This document shows, piece by piece, positions 7,644 to 13,894 of a stretch of DNA of 13,894 nt; positions within the stretch are counted from its first letter, which is position 1, and every line of letters begins with the position of its first letter. This stretch comes from CAYLOC01 sp964385195 (lineage in GTDB: Bacteria > Actinomycetota > Actinomycetes > Propionibacteriales > Nocardioidaceae), in NCBI GenBank assembly GCA_964385195.1, contig CAYLOC010000066.1:1-13894 (forward strand), given 5' to 3'. The position numbers were made by a program, and so were the translations under genes. The notes under the pieces are model-generated. The model made no database searches and had not been told where the DNA came from. It saw only the letters and a list, made by a program, of their open reading frames with translations.

Positions 7644-7727
7644 GCCGCAGGCGAGTGGTCACGCGAAACGCAGGGGGGTGGTCACGCAGCCGCAGGGGGG
7701 TGGTCACGCGAAACGGAGGCGGGTGGG
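7641..7727. repeat. Tandem 22-23-bp repeat cluster between the ABC and MFS genes
   Basis: GTGGTCACGC recurs at 7655, 7678 and 7700, each time followed by GAAAC or AGCCG and a G-run, giving units of 23 and 22 bp. At a larger scale, 7641-7680 and 7686-7725 match at 36 of 40 positions with a 45-bp period. The array begins in the end of operator copy C and stops directly at the stop codon of the ABC gene (7728-7730). It is non-coding. No strong terminator hairpin is visible in it. It may be a tandem-repeat family of this lineage, a protein-binding array, or simple slippage. Confidence 0.65.
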
Positions 7728-9551
7728 TCAGGCGAGGGAGGCGAGCCAGGCGTCGTGGAGGTCGGCGAACCGGCCGGATCCGGAGGCGATCAGCGCCTCC
7801 GGCGCTCCGTCTTCCACGATCTGACCGTGCTCCATCACCAACACCCGGTCGGCGATCTCCACGGTGGAGAGCCGGTGCGCGATGATGATTGCGGTCCGGT
7901 CGGCCAAGATGGTGCGCAGCGCGCGCTGCACCAGCCGCTCCGACGGTACGTCGAGACTGGAGGTGGCCTCGTCGAGGATCAGGACGGCGGGGTCGGCCAG
8001 GAAGGCGCGGGCGAAGGTGACCAGTTGCCGCTGGCCGGCCGAGAGGCGGCCACCACGGTCGGCCACGTCGGTGGCGTACCCGTCCGGCATCCCGATGATG
8101 AAGTCGTGGGCGCCGATGGTCTTCGCGGCCTCGACGATCTGCTCCATCGTCGCATCGGGGTTCCCGAACCGGATGTTGTCGGCGACGGTTCCGTTGAACA
8201 GGAAGTTCTCCTGGGTGACCATCACCACGTTCCGTCGCAGGTCGACCTCGGAGATCAGCCGGAGGTCGGTGCCGTCGAGGGTGACCTGCCCGCCGGTCGG
8301 GTCGTAGAACCGGGCAACCAGCTTCGCCAGCGTGGTCTTCCCGGCCCCGGTGGTGCCGACTACCGCGAGTGTCTGACCGGCGGGGACGTCGAGGGTGAGG
8401 TTGGGCAGCACCGGGCGACCCTCGACGTACTCGAACTGCACCCGGTCGAAGCCGAGCGCTCCGTCGGACCGACCCACCGGCGTCGGGTGTTTCGGCTCGG
8501 GGACCGAGGGCTCTTCCTCCAACACCCCGGACAGCTTCTCCAGTGCCGCGGAGGCGGCCTGGAACGTGTTGTAGAACTGGGAGATCTCCGCCATCGGCAT
8601 GAAGAACTGCCGCAGGTAGAGCAGGAACGCGGCCAGGACACCGACGGTGATCTGCCCCTCGAAGGCCAAGTGCGCGCCGTACAGCAGTACCAGCGCGACC
8701 GTGATGTTGCCGGTGAGCTTGATCCCCGGCATGAACCGCGCGTTGAGCCGGAATGCCCGCGTGTTCGCGTCCCGGTAGTCATCGTTGACGCCGTGGAAGA
8801 TCTCCTGGTTCCGGTGTTCGCGGCGGAACGCCTGCACCGCCCGCATCCCGGTGATGGTCTCCACGAAGTGCACGATCACTATCGCGACGGCCTCCCGCGT
8901 ACGACGGTAGGCCTTGGAGGACTCCCGCCGGAACCACTGGGTCAGCCAGAACAGTGCCGGCATACAGATCATCGAGACCAGACCCAGTTTCCAGTCCAGC
9001 ACCAGCAGCAAGATCGCCGTGCCGAACAGGGTGAGCACCGCGGTGACCAGCTCGTCGAACCCGTTCTCCAGCATCCGGTAGATGGCCTCCACGTCGGAGG
9101 TCTGCCGGGAGATGACCCGCCCAGAGGTGTACTCGTCGTGGAACGCCGGCGACAGCTTCTGGAAGTGCGCGAACACCCGTCGTCGCAGCGTCAGCAGCAG
9201 CTGTTGCCCGACCTGGCCGGTCAGCACCAGGAACAGCTGGCGGGTGTAGGCCTGCAGCACGACCGCGACCAGCACCGCCCCGACGACCACCGACAAGACA
9301 GTGGCGCCCTCTCCGTGCAACACCGGCGGGATGCCGGTGTCGATGCCGACCTTGACCAGGTACGGGATCGACAGTCGGGAGATGTTCTCCACCAGGACCG
9401 CGGCCAGCACGATCCACAGCGTGCGGACGTGTGGGCGGAGGAGGCTGGTCAACAGCCGGCGGGACCGCGCCTGCAGCATCAGCGAGGCGCTGTGCGGAAT
9501 GTCGTCCTCGCGCTCGGCGGCGACCCCGCGCCAGTCGGTAGTGGTGCTCAT
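7728..9551 (-). CDS. ABC exporter half-transporter, catalytically complete subunit (membrane + ATPase domains)
   Basis: A 607-aa fusion of a six-helix exporter membrane domain (about residues 35-330) and a nucleotide-binding domain (about 365-607). The ATPase motifs are Walker A GTTGAGKTT with K405, the Q-loop in VTQENFLF, signature LSAGQ (503-507, with Ala505 instead of the usual Gly), Walker B LILDEATSSLD with catalytic E528, and the H-loop IIAHRLST. Its ATG overlaps the stop of the upstream half-transporter by 4 bp (ATGA, 9548-9551), a sign of translational coupling and of a heterodimer. In the assembled transporter this subunit supplies the hydrolysing Walker A/B, paired with the partner's LSGGQ. 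Pairs like TM287/TM288 and BmrC/BmrD (known) have this arrangement. The substrate is unknown; drug or lipid export is typical. Confidence 0.92.
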   Translation of the reverse strand: MSTTTDWRGVAAEREDDIPHSASLMLQARSRRLLTSLLRPHVRTLWIVLAAVLVENISRLSIPYLVKVGIDTGIPPVLHGEGATVLSVVVGAVLVAVVLQAYTRQLFLVLTGQVGQQLLLTLRRRVFAHFQKLSPAFHDEYTSGRVISRQTSDVEAIYRMLENGFDELVTAVLTLFGTAILLLVLDWKLGLVSMICMPALFWLTQWFRRESSKAYRRTREAVAIVIVHFVETITGMRAVQAFRREHRNQEIFHGVNDDYRDANTRAFRLNARFMPGIKLTGNITVALVLLYGAHLAFEGQITVGVLAAFLLYLRQFFMPMAEISQFYNTFQAASAALEKLSGVLEEEPSVPEPKHPTPVGRSDGALGFDRVQFEYVEGRPVLPNLTLDVPAGQTLAVVGTTGAGKTTLAKLVARFYDPTGGQVTLDGTDLRLISEVDLRRNVVMVTQENFLFNGTVADNIRFGNPDATMEQIVEAAKTIGAHDFIIGMPDGYATDVADRGGRLSAGQRQLVTFARAFLADPAVLILDEATSSLDVPSERLVQRALRTILADRTAIIIAHRLSTVEIADRVLVMEHGQIVEDGAPEALIASGSGRFADLHDAWLASLA

Positions 9552-11374
9552 CGCGACACCGCCTCGGCATGGACCGGGGGAAGCTCGTCGTCCGGGGCAT
9601 CACCGGCCAGCAGGTCACGGTAGACCGGCACCGTCTCCAGCAGTTCGCTGTGGGTGCCGACATGGCTGATCGTGCCGTCCTGGAGCAGTGCCACCCGGTC
9701 GGCAAGCATGACCGTGGAGGCGCGGTGTGCGACCACCAGACCGGTGGCCTCGGTGAGCACCTGCCGGAGCGCGGCCTCCACCTGGGCCTCGGTGTGTACG
9801 TCGAGTGCGGACAGCGTGTCGTCGAGGACGATGATCCGCGGCTGGGCCAGGATCGCCCGCGCCAGCGCCAGCCGCTGCCGCTGCCCGCCGGACAGCGCCA
9901 TGCCCTGCTCCCCGATCCGGGTGTCGAGACCCCACGGCAGGTCGTAGACGAAACCCGCCTGCGCCGTCTCGATCGCCTCGGCGATGTCCTGCTCGCTGGC
10001 CTCGGGGTGGCCGAGAGTGATGTTCTCCCGGGCACTCATGGAGAACAAGGTGGCCTTCTCGAAAGCGGTCGCGACCAGCGCGCGCAGCGACGGTAGGGAC
10101 AGGTCGCGGACGTCGACCCCGTCGATCGTGATCCGGCCGGCGGTGACGTCGTACAGGCGCGGCACGAGCGAGACGAGGGCGGACTTCCCGGCACCGGTCG
10201 CACCGACGATGGCGAGGGTCTCCCCCGGCGCCACGTCGAGGTTGATGTCGTGCAGCACCCGGACGCCATCGTCGGGGAAGGCGAAGTCGACGTTCTCGAA
10301 CCGCAACCGTCCCGGGCTCTGGGAACGAGCAACATCCCGGTCGCCGCCGACGATCGCCGGCTTGGTGTCGAAGATGTTGTGCACCCGGTCCGCAGCGGTC
10401 ATCGCCTCCTGGGCCATGGCAAGGATGAAACCGAGGGATTCGATCGGCCACACCAGCTGCAGCATCAGCGTGATGAACGCGACCAGGGTCCCCAGCGTCA
10501 GGGACTGGTGACCGACGGCGAGAGCACCGAGCAGCAGCACGATCACCAGGCTGACGTTCGGGATCACCTCCAGGAACGTCCAGAACTTCGCCGAGAGCCG
10601 CACCTTCTGCATCGACGTGTTGTACAGGGTCTGGATCTCGCCCTCGAACGTGGACTCGACGTGCCGCGTGCGCCCGAACGACTTGATCACGCGAAAGCCG
10701 AGCGCGGCCTCCTCGACCGCTGTTGCCACGTCTCCTTGTTGGTCCTGCTCGCGCCGCGAGACCTTGACATACCGGCGCTGGAAGTGGTGGCTGACCATGA
10801 TGATCGGGACGGCGGAGACCGCCACCACCAAACCCAGCGGCCAGTACAGCTTCAACAACAGCAGTGTCACCACGATCAACTGCATGATGTTGACGATCAA
10901 GAACAGCAACCCGAAGCCCATGAACCGGCGGAGCTGGCTGAGGTCGAGAGTGATCCGGGACAGCAGCTGCCCGCTCTGCCACTTGGCGTGGAACTCCATC
11001 GGGAGGCCCTGGATGTGCCGGTACAGGTCGTTGCGGACCGCGGTCTCGAACCCCAGGACGGCGGTGGCCTGGATCCATCGCCGGATGAACATCAACGCGG
11101 CCTCGGCGATGCCGAGCCCGAGCGCGAGCAGCCCCAGCGGAACGATCGCGCCGGAGTCACCGTGCTTGATCGGGCCGTCGATCACCGCCCTGGTCACCAG
11201 CGGGATGGTCAGGCTGGCGAGAACCCCCAGCAGGGCGCACACCAGCATCGTGACCAGGGTGCCCCGGTAGGGTCGGAGGTAACCACGCAGCCGCCACAGA
11301 GAATAGACACCGGTGCGAACGGGCGGGGTGCGTGGCTGGTCGCTCTCCGGGTCCACCGAATGGTCGGGTGGCAT
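9548..11374 (-). CDS. ABC exporter half-transporter, subunit with degenerate ATP site
   Basis: A 608-aa half-transporter with six predicted helices (about residues 38-330) and an ATPase domain (about 355-600). Walker A is GATGAGKSA with K397 and the signature LSGGQRQ is canonical. Walker B reads IIVLDDTLSALD, with Asp519 where the catalytic Glu should be, and the Q-loop position is Glu439 (TAFEKATLF) rather than Gln. The H-loop VVAHRAST is kept. These changes mark the non-hydrolysing half of a heterodimeric exporter. The partner follows with a 4-bp overlap. The start ATG 11374 has GAGGAG (complement of 11388-11393) 13 bases upstream, a rather long spacing. The N-terminal ~25 residues are polar and disordered-looking. 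It is transcribed divergently from the DUF5302 gene. Confidence 0.92.
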   Translation of the reverse strand: MPPDHSVDPESDQPRTPPVRTGVYSLWRLRGYLRPYRGTLVTMLVCALLGVLASLTIPLVTRAVIDGPIKHGDSGAIVPLGLLALGLGIAEAALMFIRRWIQATAVLGFETAVRNDLYRHIQGLPMEFHAKWQSGQLLSRITLDLSQLRRFMGFGLLFLIVNIMQLIVVTLLLLKLYWPLGLVVAVSAVPIIMVSHHFQRRYVKVSRREQDQQGDVATAVEEAALGFRVIKSFGRTRHVESTFEGEIQTLYNTSMQKVRLSAKFWTFLEVIPNVSLVIVLLLGALAVGHQSLTLGTLVAFITLMLQLVWPIESLGFILAMAQEAMTAADRVHNIFDTKPAIVGGDRDVARSQSPGRLRFENVDFAFPDDGVRVLHDINLDVAPGETLAIVGATGAGKSALVSLVPRLYDVTAGRITIDGVDVRDLSLPSLRALVATAFEKATLFSMSARENITLGHPEASEQDIAEAIETAQAGFVYDLPWGLDTRIGEQGMALSGGQRQRLALARAILAQPRIIVLDDTLSALDVHTEAQVEAALRQVLTEATGLVVAHRASTVMLADRVALLQDGTISHVGTHSELLETVPVYRDLLAGDAPDDELPPVHAEAVSR

Positions 11375-11427
11375 GGGTGGGTACCAACTCCTCGTGAACG
11401 TGGCGGTGAACGTGGGGTGTAAGCATC

Positions 11428-11457
11428 ACTCTACCGTGTGCCCCTGACGCCTCCGAA
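11428..11457 (-). promoter_or_regulatory. Possible promoter of the ABC exporter operon
   Basis: On the minus strand, TAGAGT (complement of 11428-11433) is a fair -10 box fitting the actinobacterial TAnnnT pattern. TTCGGA lies 18 bases upstream (complement of 11452-11457) as a weak -35. This would give a leader of about 45 bases before ATG 11374. The rest of the 168-bp divergent gap (11375-11542) shows only the inverted repeat listed next. Confidence 0.3.
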
Positions 11458-11505
11458 GCGGTTTTTCGCTCGCCCGGAAACCGGTTGGCATCCTGCGTGG
11501 GCCGT

Positions 11506-11523
11506 GTCACAGTGGGCTGTGAC
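11506..11523. promoter_or_regulatory. 7-bp perfect inverted repeat before the DUF5302 gene
   Basis: GTCACAG-tggg-CTGTGAC is an 18-bp perfect inverted repeat ending 19 bases before the DUF5302 start codon. A possible promoter, TTGGCA (11485-11490), 17 bases, CACAGT (11508-11513), would place it over the -10 box and start point. It could be an operator, or a short hairpin in the leader just ahead of the ribosome site at 11533-11537. Confidence 0.4.
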
Positions 11524-11542
11524 GCCAGTCACGGAGGTGTGT

Positions 11543-11782
11543 ATGTCGAACCACGAGCCAGCCGACCCGAAGCCGAGCCGGGACAGTTCCGGAGCCGCCG
11601 CGGAGGGTCCAGAGACCGCCGACGTCGCCGACGACACGCGTCGCAAGTTCCGTGAAGCCCTGGACCGGAAGCGACACCGTCAGCACGCCACCGCGGAGGC
11701 GGCGCCTCGCGACGGGTCTGCCAAAGCACACGGTACGGCGGCGCCGACGAAGGGTCCGCAGTTCCGCCGGAAGGCGATCTGA
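11543..11782 (+). CDS. DUF5302 family small protein
   Basis: A 79-aa, highly charged, low-complexity soluble protein with no signal peptide or membrane segment. The pattern DDTRRKFREALDRKR (about residues 31-45) and the DGSAKAHG ... FRRK end match the actinobacterial DUF5302 family, whose function is not known. I chose ATG 11543 because GGAGG at 11533-11537 is an ideal Shine-Dalgarno 5 bases away. The frame is open upstream to 11438, but that would add 35 residues with no family resemblance. It ends 62 bp before the convergent aminotransferase gene. It is transcribed away from the ABC exporter pair across a 168-bp shared upstream region. Confidence 0.82.
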   Translation: MSNHEPADPKPSRDSSGAAAEGPETADVADDTRRKFREALDRKRHRQHATAEAAPRDGSAKAHGTAAPTKGPQFRRKAI

Positions 11783-11801
11783 GATCTGAGCCAGGACGCC
11801 C

Positions 11802-11841
11802 AGCCTCCCCAGCCGACCGACCCTACCGAGCCTCCCCAGCC
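11802..11841. repeat. Pair of 13-bp direct repeats in a convergent gap
   Basis: AGCCTCCCCAGCC occurs at 11802-11814 and again at 11829-11841, in the 62-bp gap (11783-11844) between the convergent DUF5302 and aminotransferase genes. No terminator hairpin with a T-run was seen in this gap. It is probably simple-sequence expansion. Confidence 0.45.
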
Positions 11842-11844
11842 TCC

Positions 11845-12909
11845 CTAGCGCCAGGTGGCGGTGACCTCGAGGAGCAGGTCGTTCGCCTCGGGCTCCCCGA
11901 CCGTCGCTCGTACGCCGTCGCCGGCGAACGGGCGGACGCTGATGCCGTTGGCGTCGCAGGCGGCCGCGAGGTCCAGCGTCGTGTCCCCTGACCGCAACCA
12001 CACGAAGTTGCCCTGCGGGTCCGGCACGTCCCAGCCCTGCTCGCGGAGCGCGTCGTACACCCGGCCGCGTTCCTTCACGATGGCCGACACCCGCTCGAAC
12101 AGCTCCGCCTCGGCGTCCAGGGAGGCCACCGCCGCCGCCTGGGCGATCGAGGAGACTCCGAACGGCAGCGCGCACTTGCGGATCGCCTCGGCGAGCGGTT
12201 CCGGGGCAAGGGCGAACCCGACGCGCAGCCCGGCCAGGCCGTAGGCCTTGGAGAACGTCCGCATCACCACGACGTTGTCGCGGCCGGCGGCAACGTCGAC
12301 GCCGTTCGCGGCATCGGGATCGGTGACGAACTCCCGGTACGCCTCATCGATCACCACCACGATCCCGGGCGGGACGGCGTCGAGAAATGCCACGAGCTCG
12401 TCGTGGTGTACGGCGGGCCCGGTCGGGTTGTTCGGCGTACACACCACCACCATGGTGGTGCGGTCGGTGATCGCGGCACGCATCGCTGTGAGGTCGTGCC
12501 GCGTGTGTCCATCGACCGGGACCTGCACGTGCCGTGCGCCGGTGAGCCCGATCGCGATCGGGTACGCCTCGAAGGACCGCCAGGCGGTGACCACCTCATC
12601 GCCGTCGCTGCACATGGCCTGCAGCAGGTGGTAGAACACCGCGACCGAGCCGGCACCGGAGGCGACCTGCCCCGGTTGCACGCCGTACCGGTCCGCGATC
12701 CGCGCGTGCAGCTCGGACACGCCCATGTCCGGGTAGCGGTTCATGGTGCGCACCGCGGCGTTCGCGCGTTCGACCACCCCCGGCAGGGGCGGGTAGGGGT
12801 TCTCGTTGCTGGACAGCTTGTAGCTCTGCACGGCGCCGCCGCTGGGCGGCTTGCCGGCCTTGTACGCCGGGATGGAGTCCAGTGCCGCGCGGACGCGAGG
12901 GGTGGTCAT
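11845..12909 (-). CDS. HisC/PatA-like aminotransferase (histidinol-phosphate or aromatic amino acid)
   Basis: A 354-aa fold-type I PLP aminotransferase of the HisC branch, normal length. The substrate-entry segment YKLSSNENPYPPLPG is at about residues 30-44. CTPNNPTGPAV binds the cofactor. D188 in VIDEAYREF contacts the PLP ring nitrogen, K221 in TFSKAYGLAGLRVGF forms the Schiff base, and R334 in GVRATVG would hold the substrate carboxylate. It transfers an amino group with 2-oxoglutarate/glutamate as the usual partner. Actinobacteria carry such stand-alone copies as aromatic (phenylalanine/tyrosine) aminotransferases in addition to the his-operon enzyme, and the absence of other his genes here favours that reading. 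It lies 45 bp after the DDAH gene on the same strand. The start ATG 12909 has GAGG only 2 bases upstream, too close for good initiation. A TAGCCT box ends 6 bases before the ATG, so it could be leaderless. Confidence 0.88.
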   Translation of the reverse strand: MTTPRVRAALDSIPAYKAGKPPSGGAVQSYKLSSNENPYPPLPGVVERANAAVRTMNRYPDMGVSELHARIADRYGVQPGQVASGAGSVAVFYHLLQAMCSDGDEVVTAWRSFEAYPIAIGLTGARHVQVPVDGHTRHDLTAMRAAITDRTTMVVVCTPNNPTGPAVHHDELVAFLDAVPPGIVVVIDEAYREFVTDPDAANGVDVAAGRDNVVVMRTFSKAYGLAGLRVGFALAPEPLAEAIRKCALPFGVSSIAQAAAVASLDAEAELFERVSAIVKERGRVYDALREQGWDVPDPQGNFVWLRSGDTTLDLAAACDANGISVRPFAGDGVRATVGEPEANDLLLEVTATWR

Positions 12910-12954
12910 GGCCTCAGGCTATCGACCCTCCCGGGCGAACCGGCTGCGGCGGGT

Positions 12955-13854
12955 TCAGGACGGGAGACGGACCGACCCGCCCGGCACGTGATCCAGGTCC
13001 CTACCCGCCACGATGTCGAGGGGGTTGGTCAGACAGCGGATCGACCCGCCGCCCTTGTGGAACTCCGACACGTCGACGAGCTCGACCCTGAACCCCCAAG
13101 CCTCCAGGGCGGCGCGGACCCGCGGGGGGCAGGCCGGCATGACCACGGTCCGGCCGACCACCACCGAGTTCGCACAGAACGTCAACGCCTCCGCTTCCGA
13201 GAGCACCAACGGCTCGGGGACCAGCCGCAGCAGCCGGTCCGCGGACGCGTCATCGAGCGCGGCCGGACAGACCAGGGCATGCCGCGCATCGAGCGGACAG
13301 AACGCCAGGTCCAGGTGGTACATGCCCGGGTGGGAGATGCGCAACGGTTCGACGGGTACGTCGAGGAGGGTGGCGAGGTGTTTCGCGGCCAGCAGATCGG
13401 TCCGCGGCCCATGCCCCAGCAGGAGTCGACCGGCGTACGGGAAGGCGTCCCCGGCCTCGAAGTGCGCCCCGATGCCGTCGCCGCCGACGTAGCTCGTGGC
13501 GAAACCCGCGTCGGTGAAGAACTCCGCCGCGGAGGCTGTCTCCATCCGGCGCTGGGGATACCGCATGTGGGACATCACCATGCCCGGTCCGGCGGTCCCC
13601 GAGACGGCGAGCCCCAGATTCATCGCGTAGACCATGTCCGGGGCGTCCGGACGGCCGTCGAGTACGTCGACAACGGCTCCGAGCCGCCGCAGGGTCGTGA
13701 CCAGCGCACCCCACTGTTCGGACGCTACGCGTGCGTTCGGAGGGTTGTCCGGGGACATGTAGGGGTTGATCTGGTACTCCACGCGGAAGTGGTCCGGCCG
13801 CACCATCGCGTACCGGAGACCCCACGTCAGGGAAGGAGAGGTTTCGGGAGCCAT
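12955..13854 (-). CDS. Dimethylargininase (DDAH)-type amidinotransferase-fold hydrolase
   Basis: A 299-aa guanidino-modifying enzyme. The N-terminus MVRPDHFRVEYQINPYM is typical of the DDAH/arginine-deiminase-like group. The candidate catalytic residues are E133 (HFEAGDAF), H180 (GMYHLDLAFC) and nucleophile C274 (GGGSIRCLTNPL); their order and spacing fit those of known DDAH enzymes. The likely reaction is hydrolysis of N-methylated arginine to citrulline and methylamines. Related family members instead act on arginine or other guanidino compounds, so substrate is the uncertain part. I chose ATG 13854; the frame also permits a TTG at 13872, which lies inside the operator/-10 palindrome. No Shine-Dalgarno precedes 13854. 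The promoter geometry predicts a leaderless mRNA beginning at this ATG. A HisC/PatA-like aminotransferase follows after 45 bp, probably co-transcribed. Confidence 0.85.
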   Translation of the reverse strand: MAPETSPSLTWGLRYAMVRPDHFRVEYQINPYMSPDNPPNARVASEQWGALVTTLRRLGAVVDVLDGRPDAPDMVYAMNLGLAVSGTAGPGMVMSHMRYPQRRMETASAAEFFTDAGFATSYVGGDGIGAHFEAGDAFPYAGRLLLGHGPRTDLLAAKHLATLLDVPVEPLRISHPGMYHLDLAFCPLDARHALVCPAALDDASADRLLRLVPEPLVLSEAEALTFCANSVVVGRTVVMPACPPRVRAALEAWGFRVELVDVSEFHKGGGSIRCLTNPLDIVAGRDLDHVPGGSVRLPS

Positions 13855-13859
13855 AGTCC

Positions 13860-13889
13860 GATTGTCGGACAATCAGACGCCGAATTCAA
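13860..13889 (-). promoter_or_regulatory. Leaderless promoter of the DDAH gene with a palindromic operator on its -10 box
   Basis: On the minus strand, TTGAAT (complement of 13884-13889), 17 bases and GACAAT (complement of 13861-13866) form a plausible -35/-10 pair. The -10 box ends 6 bases before the A of ATG 13854, so the transcript would start at the start codon. The perfect 15-bp palindrome GATTGTC-g-GACAATC (13860-13874) covers the -10 box. A bound regulator (GntR/FadR-like or Lrp-like by symmetry, inferred) would block RNA polymerase. Confidence 0.55.
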
Positions 13890-13894
13890 TCGGC

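Noticed and set aside
6633..9623. A 996-codon open frame on the plus strand
   Set aside because: It runs antisense to the MFS gene and an ABC half-transporter with intact motifs. Its translation is rich in Gly/Arg/Asp/Glu/Gln with no domain, as expected for the antisense frame of high-GC coding DNA.
10250..11422. A 390-codon plus-strand open frame opposite the second ABC gene
   Set aside because: A low-complexity Gln/Arg/His/Asp-rich translation with no family resemblance; a shadow of the ABC gene on the other strand.
11849..11860. CGCCAGGTGGCG hairpin at the end of the aminotransferase gene as a terminator
   Set aside because: It is inside the last codons, has almost no loop and no T-run; likely a chance palindrome.

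Overview
The window is high-GC DNA with GTG starts, dense same-strand packing and actinobacterial protein families: a DUF5302 small protein, a PBP-lipo type penicillin-binding lipoprotein and a paired ABC exporter. It fits a chromosome of a high-GC actinomycete; Micrococcales or Propionibacteriales are plausible, but the genus cannot be read from the sequence. No rRNA, tRNA, CRISPR array, insertion sequence, phage gene or integrase was seen, and no gene-free stretch exceeds 300 bases.

Layout. (1) 1-480, minus: a small secreted lipoprotein, divergent from the next block across a 203-bp intergenic region. (2) 684-6082, plus: fadA (thiolase), fadB (fused enoyl-CoA hydratase / 3-hydroxyacyl-CoA dehydrogenase) and, 12 bp further on, a class B penicillin-binding lipoprotein. 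FadA and FadB together supply the last three steps of a fatty-acid beta-oxidation cycle. The PBP cross-links peptidoglycan and has no evident metabolic link to them. (3) 6120-11374, minus: a two-gene heterodimeric ABC exporter (the genes overlap by 4 bp), then a 231-bp repeat- and operator-rich gap, then a DHA2-type MFS drug/metabolite exporter. This is a three-gene efflux cluster. (4) 11543-11782, plus: a 79-aa DUF5302 protein, divergent from the ABC pair. (5) 11845-13854, minus: an amidinotransferase-fold hydrolase of the dimethylargininase (DDAH) type, followed by a HisC/PatA-like aromatic or histidinol-phosphate aminotransferase.

The main novelty is regulatory. Three copies of an 18-bp pseudo-palindrome (TGCCnnGTnnACnnGGCA) lie upstream of the MFS gene, although no regulator gene is visible in the window. 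A perfect 15-bp palindrome sits on the -10 box of an apparently leaderless promoter for the DDAH gene. Smaller inverted repeats overlap the presumed promoters of fadA and the DUF5302 gene. The ABC pair shows a textbook asymmetric set of ATP sites. No dedicated novel multi-gene system such as a defence, biosynthetic or mobile element was found; the protein-coding content is ordinary chromosomal content.
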